Source: Acidimicrobiia bacterium
Lineage (GTDB): Bacteria; Actinomycetota; Acidimicrobiia; IMCC26256; BP-133
NCBI GenBank assembly: GCA_025934385.1
Contig: JAICYE010000044.1
Coordinates: 1-10,535, forward strand
DNA length: 10,535 nt
Direction: 5' to 3'
Shown here in pieces: positions 1-7,774 of this stretch. The first letter of the stretch is position 1. Each line of letters opens with the position of its first letter. The notes below the pieces were generated by a model, which ran no database searches, was not told where the DNA came from, and saw nothing but the letters and a program-made list of their open reading frames with translations. The translations under genes were made by a program, and so were the position numbers.

Positions 1-878
1 ACCTTGCCGCCGTCACCGAAGGTCGGATCGAGAAGCCCATTGGGCAGGTACCGGGCCAGAGCCAGGTTGTCGGCCCCCATGATCCGGCCGAAGCCGCCGC
101 CGGTGTTACTGCTGCCGCCGAGGACGATGCGCCCGTCCGGCTGGAGGACAACGGCGTAGGGCTCGTCGTAGGACTCGCGGTCGAAGTTCGTCGTGGTGAC
201 GCCGCCGACGCCGAAGGCCGGATCGAGCTGACCGTTGGGCATGTAGCGAGCCACCATGAAATCGCCGTGGGGCCGCAGTGACACGGTGTCGTCAAAGGTC
301 ACGCCGGCGGCGACGATCTTGCCGTCGGGCTGGAGGACGATGCCGTGGATGATGTCCGTGGTGAGCGGGCGCACCGGTGTGACGACGAGGCCGCCGTTCC
401 CGAAGCTCGAATCGAGCGTGCCATTGGAGTTGTAGCGGGCGAGGGCGAAGTCCGCGCTGCCGCTGTGATCGCTGACCCCGGCGACCACGACGTTGCCGTC
501 GGGCTGGACGGCCAGGGCGTAGGCCCAGTCCTTCGACTTCCCGAAGTCGGTGATGACGACGCCGTTCTCGCCGAACGACGGATCCACTGTGCCGCTCGGC
601 AGGTACCGGGCGACGGCGAAGTCGTAGGTCCCCCGGGCATTGGTGACGCCGGCGGCCACGATCTTCCCGTCCGGCTGCAGGGCGGTGGCATAAGCCCAGT
701 CGTAGGTCCCGCCGAGATCCAGCGTCCGATGCCCGTTGACCCCGAAGCCGATGTCGAGTTGGCCGGGTTGCTCCGTCTCCGCCCGGGAGGGAAGCGGCAG
801 AGCGAGCACCATCGCCAGCCCCAACAGCACGGCACCCGCGCCCGTCCACACCCGCCGTCCATTCCGCCGCCGGCCCAT
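1..878 (-). CDS. secreted delta-60 repeat protein, 3' end beyond the window
   Basis: The first 292 residues are visible and the frame is still open at the left edge. ATG at 878 is preceded by AAAGGA (886-891) at 7 nt. Residues 1-33 form a Sec signal peptide: Arg-rich n-region (MGRRRNGRR), hydrophobic core around 14-28, probable cleavage after Ser-Arg-Ala 33. The rest is a tandem repeat of about 57-65 residues. Each unit has an LD-x-x-FG-x-x-G motif (41-46 LDIGFG, 98-103 VDPSFG, 155-160 LDSSFG, 218-223 LDPAFG, 283-288 LDPTFG), a QPDG-[KNR]-[IV]-V segment (68, 125, 183, 246) and an ALARY-like strand. This is the delta-60 repeat (TIGR02608 type), expected to fold as an extracellular beta-propeller-like structure. 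The family has no enzymatic role known to me, so the function is unknown. It reads in the same direction as nrdJ but lies beyond a likely terminator, so it is probably a separate transcription unit. Confidence 0.9.
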   Translation of the reverse strand, partial: MGRRRNGRRVWTGAGAVLLGLAMVLALPLPSRAETEQPGQLDIGFGVNGHRTLDLGGTYDWAYATALQPDGKIVAAGVTNARGTYDFAVARYLPSGTVDPSFGENGVVITDFGKSKDWAYALAVQPDGNVVVAGVSDHSGSADFALARYNSNGTLDSSFGNGGLVVTPVRPLTTDIIHGIVLQPDGKIVAAGVTFDDTVSLRPHGDFMVARYMPNGQLDPAFGVGGVTTTNFDRESYDEPYAVVLQPDGRIVLGGSSNTGGGFGRIMGADNLALARYLPNGLLDPTFGDGGK

Positions 879-885
879 TGCAACG

Positions 886-891
886 TCCTTT
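886..891 (-). promoter_or_regulatory. ribosome binding site of the delta-60 repeat gene
   Basis: AAAGGA on the minus strand, 7 nt before ATG 878. It supports that start over downstream alternatives, and the start also gives a complete signal peptide. Confidence 0.6.
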
Positions 892-1092
892 GTCTGGTTG
901 GACCCTCCCTCAGGAGTGCGACGAAATGCGTGATGAGGGCTTGTTGGTATCTGTTTCCCCGGTTTGTCCCGATCCATACCATTGGGCGGACTGGGAATGT
1001 TCCCCAGCAGCCTTGACAATCGGTCGGTCAACGACCGCACGCGCAACCTGCGCCAGACAACGGATTTCAAGGTCGCCCGCCAGCGAAGACGC

Positions 1093-1126
1093 GAGCGGTG
1101 GGAGACCTGACGGCCTCCCACCGCTC
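1093..1126 (-). terminator. probable nrdJ transcription terminator (12-bp perfect hairpin)
   Basis: GAGCGGTGGGAG (1093-1104) and CTCCCACCGCTC (1115-1126) are exact reverse complements around a 10-nt loop. The hairpin begins 35 nt after the nrdJ stop codon. No T-run follows on the minus strand, which is common for actinobacterial intrinsic terminators. The structure is seen directly; its activity is inferred from its position. Confidence 0.75.
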
Positions 1127-1161
1127 AACGGTGCTTGTCTGAAACTCGGAACTGCCTCCTC

Positions 1162-4100
1162 CTACGAACAGCCGCTGGTGGCGCCGCAGGAGGAGCAGAC
1201 GTAGCAGCTCCCCGCCCGCTGCATCTCCATCCCGCACCCGTAGCAGTAGGGGGCGTCGATCCGGCGGGAGCCCTCGGGGACGGCGGCCGCCCGGGGCCCG
1301 GCCGGAGGCGGCGGCGCGGCGGCCGGCGGAGCCGGCGGCTGGTCCGACGCCGGCCGGTGGTCGCTCAGGTCGAGGCTCAGGTCGGGAGCGGGCGGATCGA
1401 GATCGACCGACGACTCGCGGGCCGTTGACGCCTCCTCCACCCCGGGCAGCGTCGGCTGGGACCGCTCCCCGATCGTGAGGATCCCCATGTCGACGCGCTC
1501 CTCGTAGGACAGGTACTCGACCGCCAGGCGGCGGAAGATGTAGTCCACGAGGCTCGACGCCAGCCGGATGTCGGGGTCGTCGGTGATCCCTGCCGGCTCG
1601 AAGCGCATGTTGGTGAACATGTCGACGAAGGCCTTGAGCGGCACGCCGTACTGCAGGCCGTGCGACACCGAGATGGCGAAGGCGTCCATGATCCCGGCCA
1701 GCGTCGAGCCCTGCTTCGCCACCTTGAGGAAGATCTCGCCGGGGCGTCCGTCCTCGAACTCGCCGACGATGACGTAGCCGTGGCAGTCGGCCACCCGGAA
1801 CGAGAACGTCTTGGAGTTCCGCCGCCGGGGCAGCTTCTGGCGGACGGGCTCCTGCAGCACGATCGTCTCGACGACCCGCTCCACCCTGGTCTCGACCGGC
1901 ACCGTCGCCGATTCGCTCTTCTGCACCGACAGCGGCTGACCGACCTTGCAGTTGTCGCGGTAGATGGCGATCGCCTTGAGGCCCATGCGCCACGCCTCGA
2001 CGTGGAGATCCTCGACGTCCTCGACGGTGGCCTCTTCGGGCATGTTGATCGTGTTGTGGTTCACGATCCCGTTGCCGACGAAGGCGTGCGTCACCGGCAC
2101 GGAGAGGTCGTAGACCTCGCGCTCGCCGGCCGACGTCACCCGCTCGACCGGGCTGAAGTGCAACCCGTCCGACACGACGGTGGCCAGCCAGTCGGGCAGC
2201 GCCACACCGGGGATCGCCGCCACGGCGTCGAGCGTCGCCCGGGTGACGTGACGGAACTTGGCGTCCCGCAGGAAGGTCCACTGCTCCCGGGCTTCGGTCG
2301 GCACCAGCAGGTACAGCTCCCGGGGCGACAGGCCGGGCACGAAGTCACCGGCACTGCCGGGCAGGTCGCGCCCGACGAAGACCTCGGCCGCCTGGGCCAG
2401 GGTCTGGGGATCGACCGGCGGCACGAGATCGAACAGGTCGCGGGCGGGATCGCCGCTGACGACGACCTCGCCGTCGATCCGGCGGTGCACGACGCCGAGG
2501 TTGGTGAGCACCGCCTGGAGGTCGTCGAGGAGCGTCGCCGAGGCGAGCCCGATCGAGACCGTGGCCGCCCCCGCCACCCGGGCCACCGACGCCGTGGCCA
2601 CCAGCCCCTGGAGGTAGGCCAGCACCATGGCCCGCGGCGAGCCGAGCACTGCCGCCGGGATCCGCCGGAACGCCGCCCTGTCCTTTCCGGGGACACCCCG
2701 GGCCCCGGGCGAGCCCGCCACGAACTCGATGAAGGCGGCCGCCGTCTCCGAGGTCACCACAACCTGCGGGCAGCGCCCCTCGGCGGTGACGACACGGGCC
2801 TCGAGGCCGAACACGGTCCGCCAAGCGCCGGCGATGCGGTCGAGCACCGCCGGAGCGGGGTGGCTGATCGTGATCGTGGCCGTCGACTCCGACACCCGGC
2901 CGGTGGCGGCGAAGGCGCCGAGCAGGAAGGCCAGGGGCTCGCTCATCTCCGACGGCACCTGCCAGGCGTCGGCCACCTCGCCGCACTCGAACCCGTCGAG
3001 CGCCGCCGGCACCAGCGACCACAGCTCGGCGCCGTAGCGCAGCGCCACGGCCTCGCCTGGGTCGATCTCGTCGAGGCGACGCCACTCGAGCCCGTCCCTG
3101 GCCGCCACCAGCAGCCGGTGGTTCGGCGTGCCGATGACCTTGTGCCCCGAGCGCAGCCCGACCTCCCGCACCGGCCGGATCCCGCCGTAATAGAAGGCGT
3201 CGGTCTTGCGGACGCCGTCGAGCGAGGCGACCTCGATGACCTCGTCACGGAAGCTGTCGGGCCGCTCGCCCTGGTGGAGGGTGCCGATGCGGACGAGGCC
3301 GTCGCCGGTCGAGACCAGCGTCTCCCCCACCACGCACTTGCTGATGGCCCCGGAGATGAACGGCTGCACCGCCGCCATCATCTTCACGTGCCCCATGTAG
3401 TGGATGGGGTTGTCGCCCATGGCGCAGGCGAACACCGGCAGGTCGTCGACCCGCAAGGACGGCGCACCGAGGATCGTCTTGTGCTCGTCGATGTAGGCGA
3501 CGATCTTCTCGATCTGCTCCGGCGAGTACCCGAGCCGCCGCAGGGCCCGCGGGACGGTCTGGTTCACGATGAACATCGTCCCGCCGCCGACGAGCTTCTT
3601 GGCCTTGGTCAGCGCCAGGTCGGGCTCGATGCCCGTGGTGTCGCAGTCCATCATCAGCCCGATCGTGTTGTGGCTCACGAACCCGTTGGCCACGTAGGTC
3701 ACGTTCTCGGGGACGGACAGGTCGTAGGTGAACTCCTCGTCACCGAGTTCGGCGCTGGTGACGTAATCGAAGAAGAAGCCCGCCCGGCGACCCGATTCGG
3801 GGTGGGCCGTCGTGTCCACGGCCCGGGCCTTGCGGGGCGAGATGAACCCGATCTCCTCCAGCCACCGGGCGTTACTGCTCTTGTTCAGCAGCCGCAGGGA
3901 CGTGGTGCTGCGGGTCGTGACGAACCCGAGGGCCAGCAGCAGGGACTGGACGTCGTGGGACAACTCCGTCCCCTTCGTCTTCCAGGCCGGACAGCCTCTC
4001 GCCACGGTGCCGGCGGCCTCGTACAGGCCCCGCAGGAACGACCGGTAGATCTCGGCGTCGTTGCTCTGGAGAACGGCATCGGGGATGTGCGGAGTGTCGA

Positions 4101-7100
4101 AGCCGCAGCCTTTCCACCACTCGGCCAGACGGGCCGAGCCCACCTCGACGGTGGTGCCGCCCTCCTCCGGCCGGCTCACGGCCTGCGTCCCGAACAGCGA
4201 CTTGACCAGGCGCTCGAGATAGCTGACGACATCGCTGTCGCCACCGGCGACGCGCAGCCGGAGACCCGTGTCGTGCACGGACCCGTCGCCGATGAAGTAG
4301 CCGACGAGCTCGGCGAGCTCGGCCGTCATCTGACGGGGCACCTTCACATGGCCTTCGCCCTTCCGCTGCCTGGTGCGGGCCGGCGGCGGCAGTGGGACGG
4401 CCTGCGGATCGCCGAGCAGCTGACCGACCGCCAGCGGGACCATGTCGCCGGGGAGGAGATCGGACATGCGGCGCCACTCCCACCGTCCGGCCCCGCTGAC
4501 GACCTTGATGCGGTGCTTCGTCGTCCCCTGGATGCGGTAGCCCCGCTTCGTGCGGACGTCGACGACGGGCTCGAGACCGTTGACGTAGAAGCGGGTCGCC
4601 CGCTTCGGGCCGTCGTCGGTGAGCACCGACAGGGCGAGTTGCTGCCACTGCGGCCCGTCGGGATCGCCGAGCGAGCGCAGCCGCACCAGCCCCCGGTCGG
4701 TGGCCACCAGGGAACCGCCGACGAGGCAGCCGGTCGGAGCCAGCACCGAGGCCTGCGAGTTGCGGACGCCGTGCAGTTCGCCCAGCTCGACGGCCTCGTC
4801 CCACGCCTGGTGGGCGGCCGCCAGGAGTTCATCCGGCACGAGCGCCGCATCGATGGCGTTGACCTCGTTGCGGTGCATCCGGAGCACGTTGAGCATGGGC
4901 TCCCGGTTCTCGGGGTACCCGGCGTGCGGCCCCATACGCCCGGCGGTGCGGGCGCTGGTGGCGTAGGCGTGGCCGGTCATCACGGCCGTGATGGCGGCGG
5001 CCCACGCCCGACCGGCCTCGGAGTCGTAGGGAAGGCCCTGGGCCATGAGCAGGGCGCCGAGGTTGGCGTAGCCCAAACCCAGCTGGCGGAACCGCCGCGT
5101 CGTCTCGGCGATCTTCTGCGTCGGGTAGTCGGCGTTGCCGACGAGGATCTCCTGAGCGGTGAAGACGACCTCCACCGCCGCCCTGAAGCTGTCGACGTCG
5201 AACGAGCCGTCGTCGTTCAGGAACGTGAGCAGGTTGAGGCTGGCGAGGTTGCAAGCCGAGTTGTCCAGGCTCATGTACTCGCTGCACGGATTGCTGGCGT
5301 TGATCCGGCCGGTGTTGGCCGCCGTGTGCCAGCGGTTGATCGTCGTGTCGAACTGCATGCCGGGGTCGGCGCACTCCCAGGCCGCCTCGGAGATCTCCCG
5401 CAGCAGCTTGCGGGCCCGCACCGTCTTCAGCGGCGTGCCGTCGGTGACGGCGGTGAGGTCCCAGTCCCGGTCGTTGACCACCGCTTCCATGAAGCCGTCG
5501 GTCACCCGCACCGAGTTGTTGGCGTTCTGGTACTGGATCGAGTGCGAGTCGTTCCCGTCGAGGTCCATGTCGAAGCCGGCGGCGGCCAGCGCCCGGGCCT
5601 TGCGCTCCTCGACGGCCTTGCACCAGATGAACTGCTCGACGTCGGGGTGGTCGACGTTGAGGATGACCATCTTGGCCGCCCGGCGGGTCTTGCCGCCGGA
5701 GTTGTGGGTGACGGCGTTGTGGACGAGGTACTCGTGGACGCCCTCGACCGTCAGGTCATAGGTGACGTCCTCCTCCTCGGCCTCCACCGTGACCGGCACG
5801 TACAGCTCGTCGCCGTGGGCGAAGCGGGCCAGCGGCCCGTCGAGCTCGGCGGGGAAGGCCTCCTGCACCGACGCCGCCCGGGCCAGGCTCATCCCGTACG
5901 GGTGGGCGTCGTGGCGGTAGGCGGAGATCGCCGTCCGCAGCGCCGAACGCGTGAAGCCGATGCGCTCGAGCTCCTGGTCCACGTGGGGGAAGAACCAGTT
6001 GGCGGCGAATCCCGCCGGACGGCGCAGCGCCGCCTCCAGCAGCCGGGCCTTGCCCTCCGACACGAACCCGACCAGCTTGGCGAAGCGGCGGACGCCCTCC
6101 TCGCCGACGATCCGCACCCGGAACAGGCCGGGACCGCTCGTGGGGGCGGCCCCGGCGTCAGCCGGGTCGGTGTCGCTCGTTCCCTTGCCGGCAGTCGGCG
6201 GAACGGCCTGCGTCACCTTCGAGGGGATGCCGATCGAGAGGAGGAGCCGGTGGGCCTCCATGGCCATGGCCCGGCGCCGGGCCCACAGCGTCGGGACGCC
6301 GTGCTGCACGTGGCCGTCCGACTCGAACAGGCCGGCCAGGAAGGCGGCCCGCACCGCCGCCGGCGACGACCGGACGAGCCGGGGAATCGTCTGCGATCCG
6401 TGGCGCCACAGGCCGTTCACCTGCAGGAAGCGGGCCACCCGGGGCGGGCAGATGGTGGCCGGCGGGGCGTCGCCGCCCCGGACGGTGGCGACTTCGCCGC
6501 CCTGCCCGAACACGCTCTGGGTGAAGTTGCGGTAGCGCTCGACCAGCGCCTTGTCCTCCCCGTCGAGGTGGACGTTGAGCGCCCCGCTGCCGGCGATCGG
6601 CTTCAGCCGGCCCTCGCCGTGGGCCCAGCCGAGCCAGACGGCGAAAGCCTCGTCGAGCGCGGCCGGCAGCGGCGCCTCGCCGACGCCGGTGGGCTCCTCG
6701 GCCTCGAGGCGCTGCACCGTTCCGTAGTCGGTGTGGGCCAGGTCGACCATCACGTAGTCGTCGGGCCGCAGCCGGCCGGCCTCCCGCCACACCTCCCCCT
6801 CGGAACCCCGCACCCGGAACTTGTGCTCCGGCGTGCAGAGGATCTCGTCGCCGAGGCCTGTCCGCACCTTGACCAGCGGGCGGATCCCGTTGTCGTGCAC
6901 CGCTTCCACGGTCTTGAGGCCGTGCCGGGTGAGGACCTTCCAGCCCGGGGCCACGGCCCGGATCGGGACGACGCCGTGGTCGGTCACGAGGTCGGTGTCG
7001 GCGTGGAGGCACTTGATGGTGCCGGCCGAGGCGTCGGCCCCCCGCATGAAGCTGACGGGCCCGCTGGCCGTGCCGCCGCCGGCCAGCGGCTCGAGCGACG

Positions 7101-7656
7101 ACCGGATGTTGGAGAGGTTGATCCCCGACCCCGAGCCGCCCTTGAAGATCGTGCCCTCCTCGACGTACCAGTTGAGGATGGCGTTCATCGTGTCGTCCAC
7201 GGCCAGGATGAAGCAGGCCGAGGCCTGGGCCGGCACGCCGTTCACGCCGATGTTGAACCACACCGGCGAGTTGAAGGCCGCCCGCTGGTGGAGCAGCAGG
7301 TACTTGAGCTCGTCACGGAAGGCGTCGGCCTCGGCCTCGTCGAGGAAGTAGCCGTCGCGTACGCCCCAGTCGGCGATCGTGTCGGCCACCCGGTCGATGA
7401 CCTGCCGCAGCGACCACTCCCGCTCCGGCGTGCCCAGCTGTCCCCGGAAGTACTTCTGGGCCACGATGTTGGTGGCGTTCTGCGACCACGTGACCGGGAA
7501 CTCGACCCCGGGCTGGAAGAAGGCGTCGCCGCCCGACTTGTAGTTCGGGATGCGGGCGTCGCGGCGCTCCCACTCCACCGTGTCGTAGGGGTGCCCCCCC
7601 GGCGGGGTGAAGTGCCGTCGGATGCCGATTCCCACCTGGTCCGGCGCCATCGCCAT
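1162..7656 (-). CDS. nrdJ: adenosylcobalamin-dependent class II ribonucleotide reductase, with three inteins
   Basis: Reduces ribonucleotides to deoxyribonucleotides in the cytoplasm using adenosylcobalamin as radical generator. The precursor has 2164 residues. Removing inteins at 216-652, 977-1330 and 1441-1868 leaves 945 residues, a normal NrdJ length. Exteins are 1-215, 653-976, 1331-1440 and 1869-2164. Family landmarks: redox Cys148 in SACFILAV; Cys791 in NPCSEY (thiyl-radical position); Cys802 in NSACNL, 11 residues later as in the Thermotoga enzyme; APTG/TIG phosphate-binding segment; ISK/TINMPEEAT. The C-terminus has a Pro/Ala-rich linker and a Cys-rich tail (C2138, C2141, C2151, C2154, C2157, C2163) that fits the zinc-ribbon/thiol-exchange tail of NrdJ. 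The ATG at 7656 is chosen for GAGGAGG 9 nt upstream. The open frame continues to a GTG at 7761 but runs through the NrdR boxes. Class II identity rather than class I rests on the overall sequence and the Cys tail. Confidence 0.97.
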   Translation of the reverse strand: MAMAPDQVGIGIRRHFTPPGGHPYDTVEWERRDARIPNYKSGGDAFFQPGVEFPVTWSQNATNIVAQKYFRGQLGTPEREWSLRQVIDRVADTIADWGVRDGYFLDEAEADAFRDELKYLLLHQRAAFNSPVWFNIGVNGVPAQASACFILAVDDTMNAILNWYVEEGTIFKGGSGSGINLSNIRSSLEPLAGGGTASGPVSFMRGADASAGTIKCLHADTDLVTDHGVVPIRAVAPGWKVLTRHGLKTVEAVHDNGIRPLVKVRTGLGDEILCTPEHKFRVRGSEGEVWREAGRLRPDDYVMVDLAHTDYGTVQRLEAEEPTGVGEAPLPAALDEAFAVWLGWAHGEGRLKPIAGSGALNVHLDGEDKALVERYRNFTQSVFGQGGEVATVRGGDAPPATICPPRVARFLQVNGLWRHGSQTIPRLVRSSPAAVRAAFLAGLFESDGHVQHGVPTLWARRRAMAMEAHRLLLSIGIPSKVTQAVPPTAGKGTSDTDPADAGAAPTSGPGLFRVRIVGEEGVRRFAKLVGFVSEGKARLLEAALRRPAGFAANWFFPHVDQELERIGFTRSALRTAISAYRHDAHPYGMSLARAASVQEAFPAELDGPLARFAHGDELYVPVTVEAEEEDVTYDLTVEGVHEYLVHNAVTHNSGGKTRRAAKMVILNVDHPDVEQFIWCKAVEERKARALAAAGFDMDLDGNDSHSIQYQNANNSVRVTDGFMEAVVNDRDWDLTAVTDGTPLKTVRARKLLREISEAAWECADPGMQFDTTINRWHTAANTGRINASNPCSEYMSLDNSACNLASLNLLTFLNDDGSFDVDSFRAAVEVVFTAQEILVGNADYPTQKIAETTRRFRQLGLGYANLGALLMAQGLPYDSEAGRAWAAAITAVMTGHAYATSARTAGRMGPHAGYPENREPMLNVLRMHRNEVNAIDAALVPDELLAAAHQAWDEAVELGELHGVRNSQASVLAPTGCLVGGSLVATDRGLVRLRSLGDPDGPQWQQLALSVLTDDGPKRATRFYVNGLEPVVDVRTKRGYRIQGTTKHRIKVVSGAGRWEWRRMSDLLPGDMVPLAVGQLLGDPQAVPLPPPARTRQRKGEGHVKVPRQMTAELAELVGYFIGDGSVHDTGLRLRVAGGDSDVVSYLERLVKSLFGTQAVSRPEEGGTTVEVGSARLAEWWKGCGFDTPHIPDAVLQSNDAEIYRSFLRGLYEAAGTVARGCPAWKTKGTELSHDVQSLLLALGFVTTRSTTSLRLLNKSSNARWLEEIGFISPRKARAVDTTAHPESGRRAGFFFDYVTSAELGDEEFTYDLSVPENVTYVANGFVSHNTIGLMMDCDTTGIEPDLALTKAKKLVGGGTMFIVNQTVPRALRRLGYSPEQIEKIVAYIDEHKTILGAPSLRVDDLPVFACAMGDNPIHYMGHVKMMAAVQPFISGAISKCVVGETLVSTGDGLVRIGTLHQGERPDSFRDEVIEVASLDGVRKTDAFYYGGIRPVREVGLRSGHKVIGTPNHRLLVAARDGLEWRRLDEIDPGEAVALRYGAELWSLVPAALDGFECGEVADAWQVPSEMSEPLAFLLGAFAATGRVSESTATITISHPAPAVLDRIAGAWRTVFGLEARVVTAEGRCPQVVVTSETAAAFIEFVAGSPGARGVPGKDRAAFRRIPAAVLGSPRAMVLAYLQGLVATASVARVAGAATVSIGLASATLLDDLQAVLTNLGVVHRRIDGEVVVSGDPARDLFDLVPPVDPQTLAQAAEVFVGRDLPGSAGDFVPGLSPRELYLLVPTEAREQWTFLRDAKFRHVTRATLDAVAAIPGVALPDWLATVVSDGLHFSPVERVTSAGEREVYDLSVPVTHAFVGNGIVNHNTINMPEEATVEDVEDLHVEAWRMGLKAIAIYRDNCKVGQPLSVQKSESATVPVETRVERVVETIVLQEPVRQKLPRRRNSKTFSFRVADCHGYVIVGEFEDGRPGEIFLKVAKQGSTLAGIMDAFAISVSHGLQYGVPLKAFVDMFTNMRFEPAGITDDPDIRLASSLVDYIFRRLAVEYLSYEERVDMGILTIGERSQPTLPGVEEASTARESSVDLDPPAPDLSLDLSDHRPASDQPPAPPAAAPPPPAGPRAAAVPEGSRRIDAPYCYGCGMEMQRAGSCYVCSSCGATSGCS
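2053..3336 (-). mobile_element. intein 3 of NrdJ (428 aa), both LAGLIDADG acidic residues lost
   Basis: Inserted between GAISK and TINMPEEAT. Splicing residues are complete: Cys1 (CVVGETLVST), block B TPNH (70-73), block F VYDLSVPVTHAFV, block G GIVNHN with His427-Asn428, +1 Thr. The endonuclease region is recognisable but eroded. Motif 1 is FLLGAFAATG (137-146), with Thr145 replacing Asp. Motif 2 is YLQGLVATAS (241-250), where both the acidic position (Ala249) and the following Gly (Ser250) are lost. Residues around 300-395 do not match any block I recognise. I expect a splicing-competent element that can no longer home, yet it keeps close to full length instead of shrinking to a mini-intein. 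Confidence 0.94.
3667..4728 (-). mobile_element. intein 2 of NrdJ (354 aa), second LAGLIDADG motif mutated
   Basis: Inserted between VLAPTG and TIGLMMDCD, inside the conserved phosphate-binding loop of the reductase. Splicing residues: Cys1 (CLVGGSLVAT), block B TTKH (69-72), block F FTYDLSVPENVTYV, block G FVSHN, +1 Thr. LAGLIDADG motif 1 is good: LVGYFIGDGS (141-150, Asp148). Motif 2 reads FLRGLYEAAG (231-240), with Ala239 where the metal-binding Asp is expected. The codon is GCC at 4014-4012, one base from GAC. The protein should still splice, while the endonuclease is probably weakened, a nickase or dead. At 354 residues it is the shortest of the three. Confidence 0.95.
5701..7011 (-). 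mobile_element. intein 1 of NrdJ (437 aa), LAGLIDADG homing endonuclease apparently intact
   Basis: Protein intron inserted between GTIK and SGGKTRRAAK. Block A starts at Cys1 (CLHADTDLVT). Block B is TPEH at intein residues 60-63. Blocks F and G are VTYDLTVEGVHEYLV and AVTHN, with penultimate His436, terminal Asn437 and Ser as +1 extein residue. A complete set of class 1 splicing residues is therefore present. The middle holds a LAGLIDADG endonuclease: motif 1 WLGWAHGEG (126-134, acidic Glu133) and motif 2 FLAGLFESDG (224-233, Asp232). Motif 1 uses Glu rather than the usual Asp, so cleavage activity is plausible but not certain. A stretch rich in Thr, Ala, Asp and Gly near 273-295 looks like a linker or surface insertion. 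Confidence 0.95.
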
Positions 7657-7665
7657 AACGGCGTA

Positions 7666-7672
7666 CCTCCTC
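7666..7672 (-). promoter_or_regulatory. ribosome binding site of nrdJ
   Basis: GAGGAGG on the minus strand, 9 nt before ATG 7656. It decides the start in favour of 7656 over the in-frame GTG at 7761 and over the ATG two codons downstream. Confidence 0.85.
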
Positions 7673-7725
7673 GGAATTCGTGTCGCCCTGGGTGCCTGCT
7701 CCGAAACCCGGCCCTGACGGTCGAA

Positions 7726-7741
7726 CCACAAGATGTTGTGG
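7726..7741 (-). promoter_or_regulatory. NrdR box 1 (promoter-distal)
   Basis: CCACAAGATGTTGTGG is a near-perfect palindrome (CCACAA/TTGTGG arms). It matches the NrdR-box consensus acaCwAtATaTwGtgt at about 12 of 16 positions, including the central AT and the C-A-A / T-T-G core. It lies about 35 bp downstream of the predicted start of transcription of nrdJ. Confidence 0.8.
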
Positions 7742-7757
7742 TCTGCCGGGGGGTGGA

Positions 7758-7773
7758 CCACGAGATCGGGTGT
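7758..7773 (-). promoter_or_regulatory. NrdR box 2 (overlaps the transcription start)
   Basis: CCACGAGATCGGGTGT has the outer CCAC/GTGT arms and central AT of an NrdR box but a poorer core than box 1. It begins exactly 32 bp from box 1 (16-bp spacer), the roughly three-turn phasing typical of paired NrdR boxes. It abuts the -10 hexamer, so a bound repressor should block initiation. Confidence 0.7.
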
Positions 7774-7774
7774 A

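Larger units (their letters stand above)
879..1161. other. intergenic region between nrdJ and the delta-60 repeat gene
   Basis: No convincing gene is seen here. It holds the nrdJ-side inverted repeat (1093-1126), a small hairpin-forming repeat CGGTCG-GTCAA-CGACCG (1021-1037) and the symmetric sequence GGGAATGTTCCC (993-1004). It should also contain the promoter of the delta-60 gene. TATGGA- and TACCAA-like hexamers are present on the minus strand, but no well-spaced -35 partner was found, so no promoter is called. Confidence 0.6.

Noticed and set aside
345..1016. Plus-strand ORF over the delta-60 repeat gene
   Set aside because: The minus-strand frame has a signal peptide and four to five clear repeats; the plus frame has no recognisable features.
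1013..1018. TTGACA on the plus strand as a -35 element
   Set aside because: No -10 hexamer at a suitable distance and no plus-strand gene downstream.
7657..7761. In-frame N-terminal extension of nrdJ from a GTG at 7761
   Set aside because: It covers the NrdR boxes, starts at about the predicted transcription start, lacks a good ribosome binding site and has no NrdJ-like residues. GAGGAGG supports ATG 7656.
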